In this document: positions 28,206 through 37,674 of the stretch, piece by piece
Numbering within the stretch: the first letter of the stretch is position 1
Layout: the number at the start of each line of letters is the position of its first letter
Translations under genes and position numbers: made by a program
From: an uncultured Bacteroidota bacterium
GTDB lineage: Bacteria; Bacteroidota; Bacteroidia; Chitinophagales; Chitinophagaceae
DNA length: 64,000 nt
Direction: 5' to 3'
Assembly: GCA_903837525.1 (NCBI GenBank)
Contig: CAILUU010000022.1
Span: 1-64,000 of the forward strand
Notes under the pieces: model-generated
What the model was told of the DNA's origin: nothing
Databases searched by the model: none
What the model saw: only the letters and a program-made list of their open reading frames with translations

Positions 28206-28868
28206 ATGCCAATACACATAGAAAAATATAAACAAATATTTATCGACCTTAATGGTAAAGCTACATTAATTGCAGTAAGCAAAACCAAACCGATAGAAGA
28301 TATACAAGCCTTATACGATTTGGGACAACGAGATTTTGGAGAAAATTATGTGCAAGAATTAGTAGATAAATACGTAAAACTACCCAAAGATATTCGCTGG
28401 CATTTTATTGGTCATTTACAAAGCAATAAAGTAAAATACATAGCCCCATTTGTACATTTAATACATGGGGTTGATAGTTTGAGTTTATTGAAAGAAATAA
28501 ACAAACAAGGGTTAAAAAATAACCGCATTATTGATTGCCTCTTGCAGATACATATTGCTAAAGAAGAAACAAAGTTTGGATTAAATAGTGATGAACTAGA
28601 GGCTGTTTTAACCGGCGAACTTTCTGTATTAAAAAATATCAGCATTACCGGGTTAATGGGTATGGCATCATTTTCAACCAATATAGATTTAGTTAGAGCA
28701 GAATTTAACTATCTCAAAAGCCTCTTTGTTAAATACACTCCATTGCAAACTGCAAACTGCAAACTGCAAATTCTCTCCATGGGTATGAGTAGCGATTATA
28801 AAATAGCTATAGAAGAGGGAAGTAATATGATACGGATAGGCAGCTTATTATTTGGTGAAAGAAAGTAA
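28206..28868 (+). CDS. YggS family PLP-binding homeostasis protein
   Basis: LIAVSKTKPIEDIQALYDLGQRDFGENYVQEL; WHFIGHLQSNKVKYI; LSMGMSSDYKIAIEEGSNMIRIGSLLFG. Start at MPIHIEKY. Confidence 0.92.
   Translation: MPIHIEKYKQIFIDLNGKATLIAVSKTKPIEDIQALYDLGQRDFGENYVQELVDKYVKLPKDIRWHFIGHLQSNKVKYIAPFVHLIHGVDSLSLLKEINKQGLKNNRIIDCLLQIHIAKEETKFGLNSDELEAVLTGELSVLKNISITGLMGMASFSTNIDLVRAEFNYLKSLFVKYTPLQTANCKLQILSMGMSSDYKIAIEEGSNMIRIGSLLFGERK
28745..28772. repeat. (GCAAACT)3 + GCAAATT heptamer repeat inside yggS
   Basis: gcaaactgcaaactgcaaactgcaaatt, encoding QTANCKLQ. Confidence 0.9.
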
Positions 28869-28970
28869 AGTAAATAATTTGTTAAAATCTTAACAACCTC
28901 TATGGAATTTGGCACAGTTTTGCATTAGTACAATTAAAGTAATAACTTTACTATGTATTACACAAACACA

Positions 28971-29825
28971 ATGAGTGCATCATTCGAATTAGAAAAAAAC
29001 ATAAAAGCTTTTTTATACACTGCCCTTATTATAGCAGTTCTATTACTTATTGCTATTTTTTTTAAGTGGCAGTTACCGCAAAATCCTACCAAAATTGCTG
29101 AAGATTTAATTGAAATAAATCTTGGAAATTTTGATGAGGGCATGGGTACTATTCAACCCTTAATTAAAGGCGATAAAGCACCAGATAATTCACCTGCCGA
29201 AGATAATACTGCCTCTGCAAGTAATGATGAACCTGCTAAAGAACAGCCAGTAGAAGATAATAATGACGAAGAAGCTGCACCAATTACTAAGCCACAAAAA
29301 GTTATTAAAACAACTACGGTTGCAAAAAATCCTACAAATGCACCTACTAAGGTAAATACCATACCTTCGGCAGCACCAACTCCAAAGCCACAAAAGCCAA
29401 AAATGGCAGGTTATAATGGACCAAATGGTGGAACTGGGAATGGAGCAAATGAAGATAATGGTTATAAATACCAAGGAAACAAACCCGGCGGCAAAGGCGA
29501 TGCTGGCGACCCTTCTGGCAACCCTGATAGTTATGGTAAAGATAAAGGCGGAAATATAGGTGGACCTCAAGTAAAATCTGGAGACCGAAAAGTAAGAAAT
29601 TACAAGTCTTACAATTTTAATGATGAGCTTGGTAAAGCCACTATAATTGCCTTAGTAAAAGTTTCGCCAGAAGGTGTTGGAAAATTTGCTGGTTTCGCCA
29701 GAGGCTCAAGTAAAACTGAACAAGCCTATGCTAATGCTATAGCTCGTTACTTACAAAAAATACAATTTGATACCGCAGACCATGAGAGTACTATAACTGT
29801 ACAATTTAATTTTAATGTAAATTAA
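28971..29825 (+). CDS. TonB-like energy transducer
   Basis: N-terminal TM helix, Pro/Lys- and Gly-rich linker, C-terminal TonB-like module. Confidence 0.7.
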   Translation: MSASFELEKNIKAFLYTALIIAVLLLIAIFFKWQLPQNPTKIAEDLIEINLGNFDEGMGTIQPLIKGDKAPDNSPAEDNTASASNDEPAKEQPVEDNNDEEAAPITKPQKVIKTTTVAKNPTNAPTKVNTIPSAAPTPKPQKPKMAGYNGPNGGTGNGANEDNGYKYQGNKPGGKGDAGDPSGNPDSYGKDKGGNIGGPQVKSGDRKVRNYKSYNFNDELGKATIIALVKVSPEGVGKFAGFARGSSKTEQAYANAIARYLQKIQFDTADHESTITVQFNFNVN

Positions 29826-29857
29826 AATTGAGTAATAAGCATTTGTATTTCAATTAA

Positions 29858-29916
29858 GCATCGTTGTGTCACTCACTTCTACGGCGTACCGTTATTGAAC
29901 TTTTACTGTAGAGAAG
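29858..29916. repeat. Dispersed intergenic element, copy 2 (inverted relative to 19541..19601)
   Basis: gcatcgttgtgtcactcacttctacggcgtaccgttattgaactttta; reverse complement of copy 1 reads gcatcatccttgtgtcactcacttgtacggcaaatctttattgagctttta. Confidence 0.75.
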
Positions 29917-29951
29917 TTTTAGCAACAGAATTTAACAGAGATTACTAACTA

Positions 29952-29984
29952 AGACTAACGTAGTTTTTAAAACTACGTTAGTCT
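29952..29984. repeat. Perfect 33-nt palindrome (16-bp arms, 1-nt centre)
   Basis: AGACTAACGTAGTTTT-T-AAAACTACGTTAGTCT. Confidence 0.95.
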
Positions 29985-30124
29985 GCAACGTCTCTGCGTA
30001 AACTCTCCTAACTCCTTTGTCTGCCGTGAACCTATCCTATTAATCTGTGAAACATCTGTATCAATTTGTGGTAAAAAAAACTAAATTTGCCATCGTACAT
30101 CTAACATCACACACCGTTCATAAA

Positions 30125-31426
30125 ATGACTTACCAGCAAACCATAGATTATCTTTTTGCACAGCTGCCCATGTTTAGTAAAATTGGGGCAGATGCATACA
30201 AAGCCAATTTAGATAACACTATTGCTTTATGTACTTTTTTAGATAATCCACAACACAAATTTAAAAGCATACATATTGCTGGCACCAATGGCAAAGGTAG
30301 TTCCAGCCATATGTTGGCAGCTATATTACAACAAAATGGCTACAAAACAGGTTTATATACATCCCCTCATTTAAAAGACTTTAGAGAGCGGATAAAAATA
30401 AATGGCGAAGAAATAAGTGAGCAATTTGTAATTGATTTTGTACAAAAAACAAAAACACTTTCCGAAAAAATAGAGCCCAGTTTTTTTGAATTAACTGTAG
30501 CAATGGCGTTTGAATATTTTGCACAGCAACAAGTTGATATTGCAATAATAGAAACTGGCTTAGGCGGAAGATTAGATAGTACAAACGTTATCTCCCCTAT
30601 TCTATCTATAATTACAACTATTGGGTACGATCATATGAATATTTTAGGAGATACCCTAGAAAAAATTGCTAGTGAAAAAGCAGGAATTATAAAACTAACC
30701 ACACCTGTTATTGTGGGTGAATATTTACCTGAGACAAAAGCAGTATTTGAACAAAAAGCAAAACTAGAAAATGCTCCCATATATTTTGTACAAGATGAAT
30801 ATAAAACAAGTAATATAAATTATACACTTGATTATCTTTCATTAGATGTTACTAATACCACACACAACATTACCCAACGTTTTAAATTAGATTTGAACGG
30901 TATGTACCAAGCTAAAAATTTGTGTACGGTTTTATATGCAGAAGGTATTTTAATGAACCAAGGATTTAACTTATCTACGCAAAATGAAAAATTGGCTTTA
31001 GCTAATGTAAAAAAACTTACAGGCTTACACGGCCGTTGGGAAGTAATTACACAAAACCCAACCGTAATAATAGATGTAGCCCATAATGAAGACGGAATAA
31101 AACAAGTAATTGATCAGTTGTCCAAAATTAATAAGGATAGTTCAACTTATCATTTTGTTTTAGGCATGGTTAAAGATAAAGATGTAGATAAAGTGCTGTC
31201 TATCTTACCAAAAAATGCACATTACTATTTTAGTAATGCACAAATACCTAGGGCGTTACCACATGATGAATTAAAGCAAAAAGCTGCTGCACATAATTTA
31301 ATTGGCAGTAGTTTTAGTGAAGTAAATAGTGCTATAGCTAATGCAAAACAACAATCAAAAACTAATGATGTAATTGTGGTTTGCGGTAGTGTGTTTTTGG
31401 TAGGTGAGGTAAAAATGACAGAATAA
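30125..31426 (+). CDS. folC: Folylpolyglutamate synthase / dihydrofolate synthase
   Basis: IHIAGTNGKGSSSHMLAAIL, LYTSPHLKDFRERI, LGGRLDSTNV; start at MTYQQ rather than 30047. Confidence 0.93.
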   Translation: MTYQQTIDYLFAQLPMFSKIGADAYKANLDNTIALCTFLDNPQHKFKSIHIAGTNGKGSSSHMLAAILQQNGYKTGLYTSPHLKDFRERIKINGEEISEQFVIDFVQKTKTLSEKIEPSFFELTVAMAFEYFAQQQVDIAIIETGLGGRLDSTNVISPILSIITTIGYDHMNILGDTLEKIASEKAGIIKLTTPVIVGEYLPETKAVFEQKAKLENAPIYFVQDEYKTSNINYTLDYLSLDVTNTTHNITQRFKLDLNGMYQAKNLCTVLYAEGILMNQGFNLSTQNEKLALANVKKLTGLHGRWEVITQNPTVIIDVAHNEDGIKQVIDQLSKINKDSSTYHFVLGMVKDKDVDKVLSILPKNAHYYFSNAQIPRALPHDELKQKAAAHNLIGSSFSEVNSAIANAKQQSKTNDVIVVCGSVFLVGEVKMTE

Positions 31427-31438
31427 AATAAACTAAAC

Positions 31439-31972
31439 CTATTTGAGATAATTCAATCCATAATGCAAACAACTAACATGCAAAGCCTGCACAATTTCAT
31501 TATCTTTTAATAGCTGTTTTACTTCATTAATGGTTAATAAAATAATTTCTATTTGCTCGTTATCGTCTAGTTTTTGTTGGGTAGTTTTTTTGCCGCCAGT
31601 TAGCAAAAATAATTCGGTAAAATTATTGAGTATGCCAGGGTTGGCCGCTACTCTACCTAAATGTTGTACGTTGGTAAAACTATACCCTGTTTCTTCTAAC
31701 AACTCTCGTTGTATAGCCTTTTCGGGGGTTTCGTTTTCATCAATAAAGCCACCTGGCAACTCATAAATAACTTGCTCAATTGGGTGGCGGTATTGTTTTA
31801 CTAGTACTATTTTATCATCTTCTGTAACAGCTACTGCACAAACACAATTTGGTAACTCCACTACATAATAAGGGTTTACTAAATGGCCGTTGGGCATTTC
31901 ACACACATCTTCTTTTGCAGTAAAATATTTGTGCTTACTAATATATTTTGAGGCTATTTTTTTCCAGTACAT
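31439..31972 (-). CDS. NUDIX hydrolase
   Basis: Nudix box GGFIDENETPEKAIQRELLEETGY. Confidence 0.93.
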   Translation of the reverse strand: MYWKKIASKYISKHKYFTAKEDVCEMPNGHLVNPYYVVELPNCVCAVAVTEDDKIVLVKQYRHPIEQVIYELPGGFIDENETPEKAIQRELLEETGYSFTNVQHLGRVAANPGILNNFTELFLLTGGKKTTQQKLDDNEQIEIILLTINEVKQLLKDNEIVQALHVSCLHYGLNYLK

Positions 31973-31996
31973 AGGTAGTGTAAGCAGGTTATAAAT

Positions 31997-32524
31997 TTAA
32001 CTCCAGCCCTTATTTTCTTTTAATGTAGTTATATGTGCTAAATGATGACGGCTATGCCAAGCATACATACCTAATAAATACCAAAGTGTCATTTGTTGTT
32101 GCGTGGCAGAGTGCACAATAGTTCTATCCCACTCCTGTTGCGTAATATTTTTTAGTACACTTACCCATCGCTTGTGTAACGCATGAATAATAGTTAAAGA
32201 AATATTTATAGGCTGTTCAGTTGTATCTGCCATAGTTGCCCACAACTGTTCTTCATACGATTTTATAGTTGGATTAATTTCTGTTAACCCTAATTTAAAA
32301 CGTATGTACGCATTCATATGGCTATCGGCAATATGGTGTACAAGTTGGTTTAACGTCCAACCACCTTCACGATAGGGCGTTTGTATTTGTGCTGCATCCA
32401 AATTTTGTAAGGCATACTCCATTTTTTGAGGAAGTGTTTCAATATCTATCAACCATTTTTTAAATTGTTCGGCAGAGTAGCTTTGTGGTTCATATTTGCC
32501 TATTGGGTATTGGTTTTCTTTCAT
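31997..32524 (-). CDS. DinB/YfiT-like bacillithiol transferase family protein
   Basis: GGWTLNQLVHHIADSHMNAYIRFKLGL; YAWHSRHHLAHI metal-binding His. Confidence 0.88.
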   Translation of the reverse strand: MKENQYPIGKYEPQSYSAEQFKKWLIDIETLPQKMEYALQNLDAAQIQTPYREGGWTLNQLVHHIADSHMNAYIRFKLGLTEINPTIKSYEEQLWATMADTTEQPINISLTIIHALHKRWVSVLKNITQQEWDRTIVHSATQQQMTLWYLLGMYAWHSRHHLAHITTLKENKGWS

Positions 32525-32606
32525 TTTGTTGCACTCACGTGTTTATTATAGTTAACTTTTTAGTAAATGCTACTAAATTAAAATTATCGTTTGTTATTTA
32601 ATTTTA

Positions 32607-33320
32607 TTATTTTAGTACAAACGGATTTATTCCTTCCAAACTAATTTCAAAAACTAATGTACTACCAGCAAATTTTCCATTCTTACCTTCATCGCCATAA
32701 GCTAAATCGCTAGGTATAAAAACTTTCCACTTATCGCCTATACGCATTAATTGTAAAATTTGCGTCCACCCTCGTATCACATTTGTTATTTTAAAAGTAG
32801 CCACCCTCCCATTTTTATACGAATTTTCAAACTCAACTCCATCAATATACATTCCAATATAATTTACTACTACAGAGTCTTCTTTGCCTTGTATAGCAGT
32901 AGGCATAGGTGCTGTAGCTTCGCCAGATTTTATAATTTGGTATTGTAAACCATTTGGCAATACTACTACTCCTTTCTGTTTTTTATTTTCGGTTAAGAAT
33001 ATAGCACCCTTTGCTTTTTCATTCTTAAGTTTTTCTTTTCTAAAAGCCTCTAGTTGAAATTGTAAACTCATACTAATTTCTTGTTGTGTTAGTAAAGATT
33101 TTTTATTAGCAAAAACATCTTCCATAGCTTTTTTATAGATGGCCATATTTACCTTACTAATATTTTGTTGCATCATATTGGTGGCAACATTGTAACCAGC
33201 CGCATAGCTAAAACTATCTAATAAATTTTTTAGTAAAGGAGTTACTTGTTTTAATGGCTTTTGTGCTACTAGGCATAAACTAAAAAAACAACTTACGGAC
33301 ATTAATACTACTTTTTTCAT
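32607..33320 (-). CDS. FKBP-type peptidyl-prolyl cis-trans isomerase
   Basis: VVVNYIGMYIDGVEFENSY ... MRIGDKWKVFIPSDLAYGDEG. Confidence 0.92.
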   Translation of the reverse strand: MKKVVLMSVSCFFSLCLVAQKPLKQVTPLLKNLLDSFSYAAGYNVATNMMQQNISKVNMAIYKKAMEDVFANKKSLLTQQEISMSLQFQLEAFRKEKLKNEKAKGAIFLTENKKQKGVVVLPNGLQYQIIKSGEATAPMPTAIQGKEDSVVVNYIGMYIDGVEFENSYKNGRVATFKITNVIRGWTQILQLMRIGDKWKVFIPSDLAYGDEGKNGKFAGSTLVFEISLEGINPFVLK

Positions 33321-33349
33321 ACTACTTTACTATTTTATTATTAATTTGT

Positions 33350-34111
33350 TTACGATTCTCTCAAATCTTTACCGGTAAGGTGTATAAATACATCCTCAAG
33401 GTTAGCTAATTTTACTTGCTTTGGTCGCTCAAAACCAGTCGCAACTAATTCATCAATCATTTTATCGGGGCTATTCAACGAAATTATTTTACCCTCATCC
33501 ATAATGGCTATTCTATCGCAAAGCTGTTCGGCTTCATCCATATAATGTGTGGTAATAATTACTGTTGTTCCCTTACGTTTAATATCTTTTATTAAATCCC
33601 ACAAATTCCTTCTAGCCTGCGGATCTAAGCCTGTTGTAGGTTCATCTAAAAATATAATTTTTGGTTTATTTATTAAGGTGGTCGCAATAGAAAAACGTTG
33701 CTTTTGGCCACCGCTCAACTCTTTAAATTTATTTTTTGCCTTATCTTCTAAATTAACCAATTTTAAAAATTCCATTGGCTCAACTTTTTGGTTATACAAG
33801 CCTGCAAACAATTGAATTAACTCCATTAAATTTAGCCCAGGATAAAAACCGGAGGTTTGCAATTGCACACCAATAATTTTTTTTATAGCACCAGGATTAG
33901 TATCTAAATTTATTCCATCTACAATTATTTCTCCACTTGTTTTATCCCTAAGAGTTTCAATAATTTCGAGTGTAGTACTCTTACCAGCTCCATTTGGCCC
34001 TAGCAATCCAAATATTTCGCCTTCATAAACATCAAACGAAATATTTTTTACTGCATTAAAATTACCATAATTTTTTACTAAGTTTTTTACCGAAATAATT
34101 ATGTTATTCAC
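33350..34111 (-). CDS. ABC transporter ATP-binding protein
   Basis: GPNGAGKSTT, LSGGQKQRFSIA, IIFLDEPTTGLD; overlaps fbp by 8 bp. Confidence 0.93.
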   Translation of the reverse strand: MNNIIISVKNLVKNYGNFNAVKNISFDVYEGEIFGLLGPNGAGKSTTLEIIETLRDKTSGEIIVDGINLDTNPGAIKKIIGVQLQTSGFYPGLNLMELIQLFAGLYNQKVEPMEFLKLVNLEDKAKNKFKELSGGQKQRFSIATTLINKPKIIFLDEPTTGLDPQARRNLWDLIKDIKRKGTTVIITTHYMDEAEQLCDRIAIMDEGKIISLNSPDKMIDELVATGFERPKQVKLANLEDVFIHLTGKDLRES

Positions 34112-35135
34112 TTTTGTTAAGTTTACTTTTTTTAGCGAACGATTCTAATTCTTCCATCATTAATTTACTTCCAATAAACATGGGAGTTCGTTGATGTAAT
34201 GCTGTTGGCATAATATCTAAGATAGACTGTACACCATCCGTAGCAATCCCTCCAGCTTTTTCAACAATAAAGGCCATTGGATTACACTCGTATAACAAAC
34301 GTAATTTTCCTTTTGGTTTATCTGTTGTACCTGGGTACATAAAAATTCCACCTTTTATTAAATTACGATGCACATCTGCCACCATACTTGCTACATAACG
34401 TTGTGTATATGGCCCACCAGTTGTTTCATCCTTTTTTTGGCAAGCTGTAATATATTCTTTTACCGAATCTTCATATCTAAAAAAGTGCCCATGATTTACT
34501 GAGTATATTTTACCCAATGGAGGGCAAACAATATCGGGATGGCTCATGGTAAACTCTCCAATGGAGGGATCTAATGTAAAACCGTTTACTCCTCTTTTAG
34601 TTGCATAAACCAACATTGTACTACTGCCGTAAATTACATAGCCAGCAGCTACTTGCTTGTTGCCTGGCTGTAAAAAATCTTCTTTAGTTGCAGGTTTGCC
34701 CAACGCACTTACTCTTCTATACACACTAAAAATTGTACCTATAGAAATATTCACATCAATATTTGCACTACCATCTAAAGGGTCAAATAAACAAACATAT
34801 TTACTATTATTGCTTATGGGATCATCAAAAATTAAAATATCATCCAACTCCTCACTTCCTATACCGGCACAGCTAATACCATGGCGTAGCACCCCTACAT
34901 ATTGATTATTCGCATAAATATCTAGCTTTTTTACTTCCTCCCCTTGTATGTTAATGTTACCTGTATCGCCTAAAATATCTACTAACCCTGCTTTATTCAC
35001 TTCAACATTAACTCGTTTACTAGCTAGTCCAATATCTCTTAAAAGCCCCGCTAACTCACCTGTAGCTTGAGGAAAATCCCTCATTTGCTGTATAGTGAAT
35101 TCATCTAAAGTTTGTACTCTTCTATTGATTTGCAT
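34104..35135 (-). CDS. fbp: Fructose-1,6-bisphosphatase class I
   Basis: FDPLDGSANIDVNISIGTIFSVYRR; KGKLRLLYECNPMAFIVEKAGG. Confidence 0.94.
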   Translation of the reverse strand: MQINRRVQTLDEFTIQQMRDFPQATGELAGLLRDIGLASKRVNVEVNKAGLVDILGDTGNINIQGEEVKKLDIYANNQYVGVLRHGISCAGIGSEELDDILIFDDPISNNSKYVCLFDPLDGSANIDVNISIGTIFSVYRRVSALGKPATKEDFLQPGNKQVAAGYVIYGSSTMLVYATKRGVNGFTLDPSIGEFTMSHPDIVCPPLGKIYSVNHGHFFRYEDSVKEYITACQKKDETTGGPYTQRYVASMVADVHRNLIKGGIFMYPGTTDKPKGKLRLLYECNPMAFIVEKAGGIATDGVQSILDIMPTALHQRTPMFIGSKLMMEELESFAKKSKLNKSE

Positions 35136-35297
35136 AAAACAAGTTTTATTATGTATCTAACAATTAAATTTGTATTTCAAAAGTAACAAAAATAAATAGG
35201 AAATGAGCTATACAAAATTGAAGTTGAGCTACATTTTTTGATGTGTTTGCCTAAAATTGGGCAAATTATATAAAGCAAATAAAAATAATCAAAACAT

Positions 35298-36548
35298 ATG
35301 AACGTTTTTAAATTTGGTGGTGCTAGCATAAATAGTATTGAGCGAATAGAAAATGTAGGAAAAATTATTAAATCCTTTGGTTCTGAAAAAATTTTAATTA
35401 TCATATCTGCTATGGGCAAAACTACCAACGCTTTAGAAAAAGTTGTAGATGCTTTTTTTGCAGGTAACCAAAAAGAGGCTTTAGACCTTTTTGAAGCTAT
35501 AAAAAATGAGCATAATTATGTACTACAACAATTAATAAAAAAAGAGAGTAGTAGTTTAAAAGATTTTTACACCGAAATTGAATGGCTGTTACATGATAAA
35601 CCTGTAAGAGCATATGATTATTATTACGACCAAATTGTGTGTTGTGGGGAGTTGTTAAGTACTGCATTAGTTAGTGCCTACTTTAATGAAATTGAGATTA
35701 CTAATAATTGGGTAGATGTAAGAGATATTTTACGGACTGATAATAATTTTAGAGATGCGATTGTGGATTGGGATTTTACTAAAACTAAAATTACTGAAAC
35801 TATTGTACCACTTTTTGAAAAAACTAATTTGGTACTTACACAAGGCTTTATTGGTGCTACAGATGAAAATGAAAGTACCACATTGGGAAGAGAGGGAAGT
35901 GATTATAGTGCTGCTATTTTTGCCAACATGCTAAATGCCAAAAGCTTAACTATTTGGAAAGATGTAGAAGGGGTAATGAATGCAGACCCAAAAGAATTTG
36001 CCGATGCCCAAATTATTAATTATTTAAGTTACAATGAGGTAATTGAAATGGCCTATTATGGGGCGCAAGTTATTCATCCAAAAACAATAAAACCTTTACA
36101 AAACAAACAAATTCCTTTATATGTAAAATGTTTTTTAAATAAAGATTTGCCTGGTACAACTATCGATAATAAAGTTGCACATAATTTACCGCCCATTATT
36201 GTGGTAAAGCAACAACAAGTTTTATTACAGCTAAGTAGTAAAGATTTCAGTTTTGTAGGCGAAGCGTATGTAAGCAAATTATATGAGTTGTTTGCGGCAT
36301 TAAAAATAAAACCAAACCTTACTCAAAATGGTGCAATAAGTATTTTATGTTGCTTAGATGATAAGCCTGATAAAATTGAAAAATTAGCTTTATCTGCTGC
36401 AGAATATTTTGATGTATTAGTAGAAAAAAATTTAACGTTGCTTACTATTCGCTATTATAGCAAAGAAAAATTTGATGAGTTAACAAAAGATAAAAAAATA
36501 CTATTAACGCAACAAACCACAGAAACAATACAAGCATTGTTGCACTAA
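35298..36548 (+). CDS. Aspartate kinase
   Basis: MNVFKFGGASI; LGREGSDYSAAIFANMLNAKSLTIWKDVEGVMNADPK. Confidence 0.93.
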   Translation: MNVFKFGGASINSIERIENVGKIIKSFGSEKILIIISAMGKTTNALEKVVDAFFAGNQKEALDLFEAIKNEHNYVLQQLIKKESSSLKDFYTEIEWLLHDKPVRAYDYYYDQIVCCGELLSTALVSAYFNEIEITNNWVDVRDILRTDNNFRDAIVDWDFTKTKITETIVPLFEKTNLVLTQGFIGATDENESTTLGREGSDYSAAIFANMLNAKSLTIWKDVEGVMNADPKEFADAQIINYLSYNEVIEMAYYGAQVIHPKTIKPLQNKQIPLYVKCFLNKDLPGTTIDNKVAHNLPPIIVVKQQQVLLQLSSKDFSFVGEAYVSKLYELFAALKIKPNLTQNGAISILCCLDDKPDKIEKLALSAAEYFDVLVEKNLTLLTIRYYSKEKFDELTKDKKILLTQQTTETIQALLH

Positions 36549-36858
36549 AAAGTAAACACAAAAAAATTTTACTTAACTTTTTTTGTATAGCTCAATTAAA
36601 TAATTCATCAGTTTCATTAATTTATATCCCACGTATTACCCAAAACCACTACTATTGGCCAGTTTTAGTAAGCCATTAGCTGTATCTATAGCCAACACTT
36701 TACTGTACACATTTACAATACACAAAATGTTTTGTGCGAAAGATAGTGTAATAAAAAAAATAAAAGTATGGTGCTAAGTAGAAGCTTTTTCATATCTACA
36801 TAAAATCAATCTATGATAGACTATTATTAGAGACGGATAAGCTTATCAAAAAGTTATA

Positions 36859-37614
36859 TTAGTTAACTAAATATTCTCCTTGCGCTGTTACTAATAAAAT
36901 GGGTAGATTTTTTTTTGCCTCAAAATAATCAAACACTTGCTTCATACTTGAAAAAAATTTTTCTAGCGAAGGGTTATTTTTTATAGCTTCCTGCAAATAC
37001 TCTTCTGATTTTTTTTGATTAAACTTTACCGGATAAATATGCACAGGAATAAACTCTTGTCCGGCATCTTTAGCATAAGATGTTAGTACATATACTTCCT
37101 CAATTGGCTCATCTGCAATAGCCAAACATCCGGTGCTTACGCAATTTCCGTGTATGTATATGGCACTACCAGGTTTTGCAGAATCACTTAAAATTTTATC
37201 CGACGCATTTGGGTAATTTATACCCAAGGATAAATGATAATTACTATTTGGATTAAATTCGTTGATATGATAAAAACCTTCAGGTACTTGAAAATCGCCT
37301 TCGAAACGTTTAGGTCCAATTGAGCCACTTTGCATACAAACTTTATAGGATTTAAATAATTTGTATTGGTCTTTTTTATCTCCCTTTACCCATACTTCTA
37401 ATTGCTTGTCATACTTAAAGGAGCGAATGTAAACGTATTGAGGAGGCCAGCTTAATTTTTTAGCCTCAAATTGTTTTTGTAGGGTATCTTCAAATTTATT
37501 AAACGCAAGCAACGATTTTGGAGCAGCTTTTTGAGTTTCTACAAAGGAAGCCTGAGCAATAGATACATTGCAATAAAAAGTAACTAGTGTAATTATGAAC
37601 AAAAGGTTTTTCAT
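36859..37614 (-). CDS. L,D-transpeptidase (YafK-like)
   Basis: GFYHINEFNPNSNYHLSLGINYPN; SAIYIHGNCVSTGCLAI catalytic motif; signal peptide. Confidence 0.9.
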   Translation of the reverse strand: MKNLLFIITLVTFYCNVSIAQASFVETQKAAPKSLLAFNKFEDTLQKQFEAKKLSWPPQYVYIRSFKYDKQLEVWVKGDKKDQYKLFKSYKVCMQSGSIGPKRFEGDFQVPEGFYHINEFNPNSNYHLSLGINYPNASDKILSDSAKPGSAIYIHGNCVSTGCLAIADEPIEEVYVLTSYAKDAGQEFIPVHIYPVKFNQKKSEEYLQEAIKNNPSLEKFFSSMKQVFDYFEAKKNLPILLVTAQGEYLVN

Positions 37615-37674
37615 GTTCCAAATCTTATTGTAAAAATAATTCTTTTGATTAAAATAATTTGTTAATCTGGACTA

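Noticed and set aside
29190-29570. 126-aa minus-strand ORF antisense to the tonB-like gene
   Set aside because: Composition (I/F/S/C-rich) typical of the antisense of a Gly/Asn/Lys-rich linker; no recognisable domain.
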